Part shown: one piece after another, positions 34,945 to 44,200 of the stretch
Numbering within the stretch: position 1 is the stretch's first letter
Layout: each line of letters begins with the position of its first letter
Assembly: GCF_022539315.1 (NCBI RefSeq)
Contig: NC_066335.1
Coordinates: 3,811,214-3,875,213 of the forward strand
Source of the DNA: Serinus canaria
Lineage: Eukaryota > Chordata > Aves > Passeriformes > Fringillidae
Length of the DNA: 64,000 bases
Direction: 5' to 3'
Translations under genes and position numbers: made by a program
The notes under the pieces: model-generated
The model's input: only the letters and a program-made list of their open reading frames with translations
The model's database searches: none
What the model was told of the DNA's origin: nothing

Positions 34945-35495
34945 AGCCTTGGAGGCCTTCCCCAACCTTGGAGGCCTTCCCCAGCCTTGGAGGCCTTCCC
35001 CAACCTTGGAGGTCTTTTCCAGCCTTAGAGGCCTTCCCCAACCTTGGAGGTCTTTCCCAACCTTGGAGGCCTTCCCCAACCTTGGAGGTCTTTCCCAACC
35101 TTGGAGGCCTTTTCCAGCCTTGGAGGTCTTTTTCCCAACCTTGGAGGCCTTCCCCAACCTTGGAGGTCTTTTCCAGCCTTGGAGGTCCTTTCCAGCCTTG
35201 GAGGCCTTCCCCAACCTTGGAGTTCTTTCCCAACCTTGGAGGTCTTTCCCAGCCTTGGAGTTTTTTCCAGCCTTGGAGGTCTTTTCCAGCCTTGGAGGCC
35301 TTCCCCAACCTTGGAGGCCTTTTCCAGCCTTGGAGGCCTTTTCCAGCCTTGGAGGTCTTTTCCAGCCTTGGAGGCCTTCCCCAACCTTGGAGGCCTTTTC
35401 CAGCCTTGGAGGCCTTTTCCAGCCTTGGAGGTCTTTTCCAACCTTGGAGGTCTTTTCCAGCCCTGGAGGTTTTTCCCAACCTTGGAAGCCTTTCC
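34945..35495. repeat. 19-bp minisatellite, about 29 copies
   Basis: Units are CCTTGGAGGCCTTCCCCAA and CCTTGGAGGTCTTTTCCAG, mixed in groups, with single-base indels. 19 is not a multiple of three and no stop occurs, so all frames on both strands are open (up to 285 codons). Confidence 0.97.
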
Positions 35496-38400
35496 CACCC
35501 TCAGTGATTCTGTGCCAGGGTCTCTGCAGCTCCTGGGTTTGAGCTGGGAGTGCTGGGCAGGTGCAAAGCCAGGTCATTGCTGACTCTGAGGCACACTAAC
35601 AAACCAAGCCTGAGTGACTCCTGGGGAATTCACTGCTCCTGGATTCCTTTCAGCAGGAATCTGAGGCACTTTGGGACTCCTACAAGGCGCCTCTCAGCAT
35701 CATTAAGCACCCAAACACCTTTACAGATCTGTCCCCAGGAAATTTCCTGTCCAAATCCTGCAATGTTTGGTAGTTTTACACAAAAGCAAGAACTTTTTCA
35801 GGAGCACAAATCCTATTTCCAGCCGAGGAACAGACAGAGAACAGTGTAACCCAGAGCAGCTGCAAGGTTCCTCTCTCCTGCAGACCCACTTCAGAGTGTT
35901 TCACCTTCCTGCAGGGATGCAAAGAAATCATTTCTTTGCTGGACAAAACAACAATTTTTCTCTCTGCTGTCCAGCTGCAGATGGGAAGAAGTTTGTCACA
36001 CCTTGGCTCCATCAGAGCTGGGTCCTGGTGCCTGTAAATTCAGTTCAATTAATGATCTCTGCCCCTTCTCACAGCATAGCTGGAGCCAGGGGAACTGGTG
36101 GCAGGTAAAGAGTGGTTTTGCTGAAAAAAGAGTTAGAAATACACCTGACACCTGAACAGAACCCCAAATGAACTGCCAAGAGGGTAATGCAAAGCAAGGG
36201 ACAAAATCAATATTATCAGACAATTGGGTGACAAAATGTGCAGTGGAATATTCAGCCAGAAGGAATCTGGGCAATGGCATTGTCAGACAATGTCTTGAAC
36301 GTTGTTCCATGCCAAAACATGTTCAGGCAGATGGATAAACCCCCTGCTTTCCTCCTTTCTGTGGTGCATTTGCATGTTTAATTATCCACCCTACTCTGCT
36401 GCTTCTTCTCTATGGTTTCTGCTGGGGACTGAAAATCAAGAGTTGAGTTCTTATCAGACCTGATCATTCATCTTCCAGAGGGACTGACTTACCACCTTCC
36501 TGAACAGATGGCTTTTGTTGTATGAGGGTTTTTGTTGGCTGCACTATTTTATTTCTTTTCTCCAGTTTCCATGTCCTTTCTCTTGCTAAACTATAACCTG
36601 GTTTATTTAAGGGCCCTCTTTGCTGTTTGTACATGCACAGAACCTGGCTTGAGAGGGTCCAGACTCATCCAGGAGAGTTCTTAAGCATTATCCCAGAAAA
36701 AAAAAATCCTGTTTTTCTTTCTTTTCCCATCATTTTAGCTGTACTAACATTTTACCGGCTGTAGTTTTGATTTGGACACAGGAGGGCACCAGAATTCCAT
36801 TTCTTAAACTTCAGTTGTGCCACAAAAAAAAAAAAAAAAAAGGATTTCAGAAAAGTCTGTAAGAACAGGGCTCCGTTTAATGACTTTAACTCCACATTTA
36901 GAAACTTGGAGACATTTCTAAATGTAGAGAAAGGTTCTGATTTTGCAGCCTGATCGTTTGCAAATGTGCTGCTCTTTCAGCTGTAAAGGACCCAGGAGTA
37001 AGGTGACTTTGGAGAGCACTAAAAATGTGGGTGAAGCTCAGCCACCCAAATTGCCCCAGCTCTGATCTGTCCCGTGCCCTCAGAACCGGGGGTTTGATGT
37101 GGCTGAGAGTTCCTTTCTGCTGTAGCCTCAGTTAGAATTTAATTATTGATACTGCTCCTGCTGGGGTCAGAGAAGAACAGGCTCCCCACCAATGGCCCTG
37201 TGAAGCAACAGAGAAAATGAGAAGGAAAACATGGATTTGGTGATAAAAAATGAAATAAAAGACTTCCTGAAGTAACTCCACCTTTCAGTGGAGCTGAGCT
37301 CGCTCCCTGACATGTGCAAATCCTGGTATTTGATGGAGCATTCCCCAGGTTCCCCCACTTGGGTAAAAGCAGCACTCCAGTTGCTACTTGCCTGCCTTTC
37401 ATGCCTTGCTTTGGTTTTCATTCGCTGCCAAGAATTTGTTTCACCTGGGCTGGAAAAACACTGGCACAGCTCAGGCAGCTTATCTCAAAATCAGGAATCT
37501 TACAGTAAAATCAGGGTCTGGGCTGTCAGTTCCACTCCTGAGCAGAAAACTGGCAGCCAGAATTCAGGAGGCCTTGAAAAAGAGTCGGTGTCTCCATGAA
37601 AACTTTTCTTCTTTAATGATCTGGCCCCAGATCTCAGCAGGTTCCTCAGTCCCCCTCCTGTCCCTTACAGGACACCTCTCATGGAGCTGTTTCTGCTCTT
37701 TTTCTTGGGGTTGTGCTGCAGAAATCAATGCCCAGGCCAAGTAAAATAAAATAAATTAAAAAAGAAATAAAACTGCCTTTCTAAAGAAAGAAACAGCTGG
37801 TTTTGCTTTGCTGAGGAAAAACATTGTAACTGATTTTGGGTGTTAGCACACAGAGGGCACCTTGAATTTCAGCAAGGAATATTCCATTCAAAGCACTGAA
37901 ACTTTGACAGGATTTAACCATCAGTCCTGGAGGGTGATGGATGGAGCATTCCCAGGATGGAAGGGAATGCAGGGTGATCCAAAAACCCCATTCTCCTCTG
38001 CTTCTCTTGCTGCCATACTCTGCACAAAAAGGCCACTGAAAAGCCACACCCCAACCATAGCAGGGAATATTTTGAAATCCAGGTAGTCCAAAATCAGCCC
38101 TAGAAAATCATGGTTAACTGTCTTGACACCCCAGTGACTGCTCTTCACGTGGAGGCCTCAAAGCCCTTGGCAATGTGAAGTTCCCACTTATAAAGCCTGG
38201 CTGAATCTTTCAGGATTTGCCAAACCCATGAATATTTTCTGTTCCCACAGCTGGGACACCCCCATCCCACCAGGAGGGGCCTCTCTGTGAGCCTCCAGCT
38301 CCAGGGAAACCCACCCTGGCCCCACTCAGTCTTTAACCAGAGGAACTGCAGCTTTGTCTGCATGAGAACCAGGATTTTCTGTGCCAGAACCAGGTCTGAG

Positions 38401-38734
38401 CGAGGCTGGCTGCCTAAGTTGGTGTTTTATAAATAACAAATCAGCTGAGCAGCTCCAGCTTGCAAATCTCGTCTCCTTTTCCCTCTGTCCTCCCTCAGGT
38501 GCTGCTGCAGTTCTCAGGAGCACCTTGAGCCCCTGGGCTGCCGTGTCCAAGGAGCAGCTCTGGGAGCCTCTCCCCAGCAGCAGCCCTGGGGACAAGACCC
38601 ACACATCATTTCAGGGCAGGGTTTGGGGCAGGGTTATGAATTTTCTGTTCATTTTTTGACCTCTGAGCCTCAGGCTGGGCTCTCCCAAGGGGCTCCCCTG
38701 TCGAGGGAGACCCTCCTGGAGCAGTTTTGTGTCA
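35496..38734. other. Unique intergenic sequence, no gene recognised
   Basis: Mostly complex, non-repetitive sequence. Includes an A18 run at 36824-36841 and a candidate conserved block at 36340-36720. Short frames at 37.3-37.7 kb have no family resemblance. Confidence 0.5.
36340..36720. promoter_or_regulatory. Candidate conserved non-coding block
   Basis: Complex AT-rich sequence with an octamer ATTTGCAT at 36368-36375 next to a homeodomain core TAATTA at 36379-36384. Function is inferred from motif content and lack of repeats only. Confidence 0.25.
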
Positions 38735-39295
38735 GGATAGAGAGAGGCATTGGATTTTTTTTGGTCCTTATGTTCTTGTTTATTATTATCTTATCTAAAG
38801 TTGGGCACTCTGTCCATGCCAGGCTCAGTGCACTGGAGAGACACCACAAAAATGGCCAACAATCTCTTGTTCCAAGGTCTTTTAAGACTAAACTATCCAA
38901 TTAAGAACTGGCCCCTAGATTATTTTCCCTTTTACCCAGTAACTGATCCCACAGAGCTGCAATGGGGACTTTTCTGCCCAATCACAAACTGCCACCCAAA
39001 CCCATGGAGAAGGAGGAAGAAGCAGCATGAAGAAGAAACCCAGGACAGCACCCTGTGCTCTCCATCTTGCTTCCATCCACAACACACTAGAAACCCCAAA
39101 CCCTCAATTTCTCACCCAGTGACACACCCACACTGCTCTCTATAATCTATTTCACACTTTTGTGGATTCCAGTCCATCTTGAAGTCCAGGAAACTTTCTC
39201 CATGGATGAGGGTCAAAGTCAGAGCTCCCCTGGGGCTCAGGGCACCCCAGAGCAGACACAGAAATATTCCCAGTGCTCTGGGTTTCCACAATTTT
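38735..39295 (-). mobile_element. LTR-like repeat, first family (copy 3, minus orientation)
   Basis: Reverse complement shares with 2780-3362, in order: CTCTGACTTTGACC-type upstream sequence, GGGTGTGTCACTGGGTGAGA, TTTGGGGTTT, a short TTCTTCC/TCC tract (39006-39037 here, about 30 bp), GGAACAAGAGATTG, and a poly(A) signal AATAAA followed by an end at about 38737. It is more diverged than copies 1 and 2. Confidence 0.55.
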
Positions 39296-40394
39296 CTATG
39301 AATTCATTTCCCCCATTTGGCTGCCTGCTGCACACTGGGTGTGACAGGGAGCACATCCTGGCTGAGTAACCCTGTGTGTGTGTGACAAAGCCAGCTCTGC
39401 TCCTGGGGGTGCCAGATCAGCACCTGTCACAAAAACCAGGGCACTGTTCAGTGGGACTGTGCCTAGGAGTGACATCGAGCGTCCTGTGTGCAGCCTTCAG
39501 CTTTTGTTTGGGTTCATTTGTCAGAGCTAATTGCTGATAATTAATTCTTATTTAGGCTGCTCTGCCCCTTACAGGCGCCAGTGAAGAGGAAGGAAAACTG
39601 AACTTACTGGAAACACAGGTGAGAGAGGAGGGAGGATGGAAAACTCTTCCTGAACACACCAAGCTGGGATCAGAGAGACCCAAAGTGATCTGCCCAGGGC
39701 ACCCCGAGGGCTGGGCAATAACTCTGCCCTGCTGCTTCTCACTTGCAGTGTAAAACAATCAAAAATGTGATGATCTCTCCAGATCTTCACACTTCAATGC
39801 AATTTTAGAAGTGGTCAGGTTAAAATACTCTGAATAACCATTGCTCTCCTTCATGAGAGACAGAGGTGTCCTGTCCATGGCAGGGGGCTGGAAGGAGATA
39901 AGATTTAAGTCCCCTCCAGCCCCACTGTTCCATGAATCCATGGGCTCCACAGGCACCAAAACAGACCACATCCAGTTACTACAGCCTGGAGAGATGGGCA
40001 GAACCTGGATCTCCTCAGTTTGGCCCTAAGGCTGGGTGAACAACGTGATTTAACACCTCTTTAGGCGTTACTGAGCACCCCTGTCCGGGGACCTTTGCCA
40101 GCCCAGCCCACACACTTGCAGGATCCAGCCAGCCCTACTCTGGCCCTGCAGGACCCAGCTCGTGCTCAGCTGGTCCCCGTGTCACCAGCTGGAGCTGCTT
40201 CACCACCAAGCCCTTTCTGGAGTGGCAGCTCCTGGCCCTGGAGTGGGGCTTTGCGTCACCGAGCGCCGAGTCAATCTCTAGAACATCGAGTCTCCCGTCA
40301 AGTGTGGCCCTGTGACATTTCCCAGATGCCTGGAGTGCTTTTCGAGTAACCTCGTTGTTTTCTTAGCTATTAATGAGTTACTCTGAACAGCACA
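39296..40394. other. Unique sequence upstream of the DOCK5 promoter
   Basis: No gene recognised. A CR1 tail (+ strand) is at about 39860-39940: GAGGTGTCCTGTCCATGGCA, then TTTAAGTCCCCTCCAGCC and CCATGAATCCATG. Confidence 0.5.
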
Positions 40395-40485
40395 GCAGCC
40401 TTGGAGCCGCCTGGGCTGGTGGAAGGGGTTTGGGTGAGATGGGCACAAAGGTCCCATCCAACCCAAACCATGCCGTGACTCTGTA
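40395..40485 (+). mobile_element. CR1 LINE 3' tail
   Basis: CACAAAGGTCCCATCCAACC, then CAAACCATGCCGTGACTCTG. A short CR1 end directly abutting an oppositely oriented copy. Confidence 0.75.
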
Positions 40486-40740
40486 GAACCCCAGAATAGC
40501 CTGGGCTGGAAGGGACATGTGGGATCAGTGATCCAGCCCCAGGCCCTGCACAGACACCCCAGAATCCCACCCTGGGCACCCCTGGCTGTCCAAACTCCTG
40601 GAGCTCTGGCAGCCTCGGGGCCGTGCCCATCCCCGGGGAGCCTGGGCAGTGCCAGCAGCCTCTGGGGAAGAGCCTTTCCCAAAATCCAGCCTGTCCCTGA
40701 CCCCCAGCCTGTCCCTGACCCCCAGGCTCTGGCTGACAGT
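40486..40740 (-). mobile_element. CR1 LINE 3' fragment, minus orientation, next to the DOCK5 promoter
   Basis: Starts AGCCTGGGCTGGAAGGGACA and runs through CCAGCCCCAGGCCCTGCACA to AGAGCCTTTCCCAAAATCCA. It is the near-identical inverse of 44872-45095. It ends about 40 bp before the CpG-rich promoter block. Confidence 0.85.
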
Positions 40741-40894
40741 GAATCCCCTCATTTCCAGAGCCAGCGGGGCCATTTCTGCTCGCTCCCACCCAAACCCTGG
40801 AGGCAGCGCTACCGAACCCAGACCCGGCTCAGTCCCGAGGCAGCCCCGCCGCGGCTCCGGCCGTGTCCCGGGGCGGGGCCGTGCGGGGCAGGTG

Positions 40895-41113
40895 ATGCCG
40901 GGGGCGGGGAGAGCCGCCTCCTTCCCTTCTTCTTCTTCTTCCTCCTCCTCCTCCTCCTCCTCCTCCTCCTCCTGCTGCTGGCTCTCTCCGCCCTCTCCTG
41001 CGCTCGGCGCGCCGGGGGAGGCTGCGAAGTTGGGCGTGTGTCGGGGAGTTCTCGGAGCGTGTTTGGGATCGGTTTGGGAGGCAGCAGCGGGGCCGGGAGC
41101 GGGGCATGGCTGA
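40895..41113 (+). promoter_or_regulatory. Second possible upstream ORF, passing through the TTC/TCC tract
   Basis: An ATG at 40895 opens a 72-codon frame that reads the pyrimidine tract as poly-serine. It ends at TGA 41111-41113, overlapping the start of the 20-codon upstream ORF. It matters only if the transcription start is upstream of 40895. Its composition looks like translated GC-rich and repeat DNA, so it is weak as a real peptide. Confidence 0.15.
40918..40980 (+). repeat. TTC/TCC pyrimidine microsatellite in the DOCK5 promoter
   Basis: About five TTC triplets run into about fifteen TCC triplets and then CTGCTGCTGG. The strand is almost purely pyrimidine for some 55 bases. It lies about 240-300 bp before the DOCK5 start codon. 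Confidence 0.9.
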
Positions 41114-41168
41114 GCAGCCCGGCCCGCGGCTCCAGCGCGGGGCTGCGGCGGGCGAGGCGCGGCGCTGA
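41106..41168 (+). promoter_or_regulatory. Candidate upstream ORF in the DOCK5 5' UTR (20 codons)
   Basis: An ATG at 41106 (G at -3, G at +4) opens 20 codons, starting MAEQPGPRLQRG, and stops at TGA 41166-41168. That stop is 48 nt before the DOCK5 ATG. The two starts are 111 nt apart, so they share a frame. If transcription starts upstream of 41106, scanning ribosomes would meet this start first. Whether this sequence is in the mRNA is unknown. Confidence 0.4.
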
Positions 41169-41216
41169 GGAAGCCCCGGGACCCCCGAACCCCCCGGTGC
41201 CCCCGGAGCCGCCGGC

Positions 41217-41259
41217 ATGGCCCGCTGGATCCCCACCAAGCGCGAGAAGTACGGGGTCG
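41217..41259 (+). CDS. DOCK5: DOCK5 coding exon 1
   Basis: Encodes residues 1-14 plus the first base of codon 15 ([14 protein letters not shown], then G). It ends at a strong donor, GTGAGTGAG, at 41260. The ATG sits in CCGCCGGCATGG, a good Kozak context. The short basic leader before the SH3 domain is typical of DOCK1 and DOCK5. The exon lies inside a CpG-rich block. The 5' UTR boundary cannot be placed from sequence alone. Confidence 0.95.
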
Positions 41260-44200
41260 GTGAGTGAGTGTCCGCCGGGATACCCCGGAGCTGTGCGCCC
41301 CTTCCCATCCCTCTGTCCCCGCTCCGTGCCTTCCCTCTGTTCCTATTCCGTCTGTCCCATCCCGTCCCATCCGTGCGCTTCCATCCCGTCCCTTTCCCTC
41401 CTTTTCTTTCTCTCCCTTCCTTTCCTTTCGCTCCCGGTCCCGGTCCGGCAGTGCCCGCTCCCCGAATCCATCACGGTGTGTGCCCAGCGCTGGCTTCCAG
41501 GAATCCCTCAAAGTTCAGGGCTGACTTTTATCCTTTTGCCTCTCCTTGTCTTACACTGAAAAAAGCTCTAGCACAGCAGAAAAAATTTGCCTCCTGGTGT
41601 GCCTGGAAGGAGATGTGGTTGGGAAAGGATAAAGAGGGTGTCATGGGCAGACTGAGGGCTCCGGGTGATGGCTTTGCCAGTGGCTGGAAATCTTGACTTG
41701 GGGTGAGGGATGGGGAAAACTTGACTGGAAGTGTCCCAGGCCAGGTGGGATAGTGGAAGGTGTCCCTGCCCATGGCAGAAGTGAAACCAGAGGAGCTTTA
41801 AGGACCTTCCGACCCAAGCCATTCCATGATTCTGTGACTGACACCTTGTACCTCCTGTTTAAAAGGATTTTTCTGAGTGCTGGCTCACTTGTGTCTAACA
41901 GGAACAGAACTCTGTGGTGTTGCTGATAAAATTCCGCTTTGCTTGAGAGTTTTAAACCCACAGTTTTGAGGTTGGTGGTGAGAATTGGGCAGGGAACATT
42001 TGGCAGGAAGCCACTTATGACACAGAGAGCTTTTGATAATTTATGTTACTAAGAGTGATCTGTGCCACTGGTGCTCAGCACTGGACTTCTCAATGTGAGA
42101 AAAAATTACTAATTTCGTGCTTACAAGTGTTCATCACCCCTGCTCCCCTGAGGGTGTTCAGCGTGTGAGTTTGTAGGTGAAAAACCTCACCCTGCATGAT
42201 TTTCACAGCCAGTTGAGCTGGGTGACCCCTCCACTTCAGAGTGGCTGTGCAGGAGGCAGCTCAGCTCCTCGCAGGAGCTGCAGAGACATTTTACAGCCTT
42301 ATCTGGTTTCTCCAGGTAACTGGCAGGGTGTGGAGTGCTGACACCCTGAACTTTGTTTCTTGCTGTTTAACCATGGTAGTGTGTGCATGGCCTGCTGAGA
42401 TTGCTGTGGGCATCTGGAACTTCCAAACTTTGGTGGATGATCAGATAACCCATATCCTGCCGGGCTGATTGGCTCTGCTGGTGTTTTCTGAGCACACCTT
42501 TGAGCTGCTCCCCAGCTCTGAATGGCCTTGGGCAGCAGATGAATCAGAGGCACTCCTCTGACTTCCCTTTTATTTATTACCTTCCGGGGTGAGTTTTCCT
42601 GCTGGCCTCAGCCAGCTGCTCCTTGTGACAGCTCCTCTCCCAGAAAGGCACTGGCCTGAGGAGAAGCAGGGTGGAGGGAAAAAATGCCTCTTCCTGCATG
42701 TTTCCATCCAAAAAGTGTGTGCTGGGATGGATCCCGTGAGTCCTGGGTGATCAGCTGGGTGAAAAACGTCTTTTTCTTTCCCCAAGTGACATGGGGGCTG
42801 CCCTGCTGCAGCTCTGGGGTTTCATTTGCAGCCAGGACTGATCAGTTTGATCCTCAGGCAGTGCCAGATTTATTGAGGTGCTGCCTGGCTTTGTCAGGCA
42901 GTGTTTGACTCATTGCATTGTAATTTTGTCAATTTGCTGTTTGCAGACTTGATGAGTGTCTTATCAGCAAGTGCATCCCGTGCTGTGCTCGAGGGCCCAG
43001 CTCTCGCTGGTTTGGGGTTACCTGGGAGGGCTTGATGAGGTTTGAGAGGGAGGTTTGGGCTTTTGGGCTGGGACTGTACCAGTGCTGAAGTGGCTGCAGG
43101 GAGGGAAATGCCCCAGTTTGTGTGGGGTGGTGACAGATCCCGGCCAGGCATGAAGTGTAACAACACAGCTTTTGTTCAGAAAGGGAAGACAAGACTGAGG
43201 GGGGATCTCACCAATTCGTGTAAACACCTCCAAAGGGTGCCAGGATGGTGCCAGAGCCTTCCCAGTCATGGCCATAAATAAAACACAAGTTCCACCTCAC
43301 CATGAGGAAGAACTTTTTCCATGTTCTGTGGAACAGCTCCAGGGAAGGCCTGGAATCTCCCTCTCTGGTGACATCCCAAAGCCACCTGTATGATTCCTGT
43401 TGTCACCTGCTCCAGCGGGCCCTGCCTGGGTGGGGACTTGGAGTGGATGAACTCCAGAGGTCCCTTCCATCCTAAATAGTCTGGAATTCTGCAAAAGAAC
43501 ACCCAAATTGTAGCTGCTGGTGGTCTCTGCTTTGGAAACTTCTGCAGAGCTACTTGGATTTATTTGAAACATGCCCCTGGAAGTCATGGCAGTGTAGTGG
43601 GGAATTCCAGGAAGTCAGCCCTGTGATTCAGTGTCACTTGTCTGATTTCTGCCCTTCAGCAGGGTTTCTGTCCTGGCTTCTACTGTACAGATCTGTGCAC
43701 TGTGAGTCCCAGTGGATTTGCTGGGTTTGTTCTGCCCTGAACTGGTTAAAGCTGGGGAGGGCTCCCTTCCCCACAGATGGCAGAGGCTGAGTTTGGAGTG
43801 GCAGCAGCAGGGAGGGCAAAACTGGGAATTGCAGTTTTTAGGGAAGCAAATGTGAGAGACAAGCAGCTTGCAGCTCTTGCAGCTTCTCCCTGGCAGTGAA
43901 TTCCCCAGCAAGTGACAGATGGGATGTGGGGAGGGACAGGAACACCACGGAGCAGCTCCCAGGCAGCATCTCCTCCCTGAGCCACAGGATCTGACAGAGC
44001 CTCCTTGCCACAGGCTTCAGCTCTGAGGGCAGACTGAAAGAGCAGCTTCATGGGAAGCTGATCAGTTCTTGGGCCACGCTGAACACAATAACCTGTTCTG
44101 GTCATGAGTTTCTCTCCAAAAGGAGCTGTCATTTGCAGAAATCCCTTCACAAAGACTCCTTCCAGTCAAAGAACTTGGCTCTGAGGGAAAGAACACCTTA

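Larger units (their letters stand above)
40780..41480 (+). promoter_or_regulatory. CpG-rich promoter / 5' UTR region of DOCK5
   Basis: CpG dinucleotides are common here and rare on either side. There is a GC box, GGGGCGGGGC, at 40870-40879, and no clear TATA box. A pyrimidine tract of TTC and TCC triplets covers about 40918-40980. Exon 1 lies in the 3' half. This is the usual picture of a CpG-island promoter with dispersed start sites. The transcription start itself is not determined. Confidence 0.75.

Noticed and set aside
34628..35583. Frames of up to 285 codons with LGGLFQPWR or KTSKAGKGLQGW repeats
   Set aside because: By-product of the stop-free 19-bp unit; all frames are open.
40519..41559. 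346-codon plus and 328-codon minus frames around DOCK5 exon 1
   Set aside because: They join a CR1 fragment, the CpG-rich promoter and the TTC/TCC tract. They ignore the clear DOCK5 exon and donor and have low-complexity Pro/Ser/Arg content.
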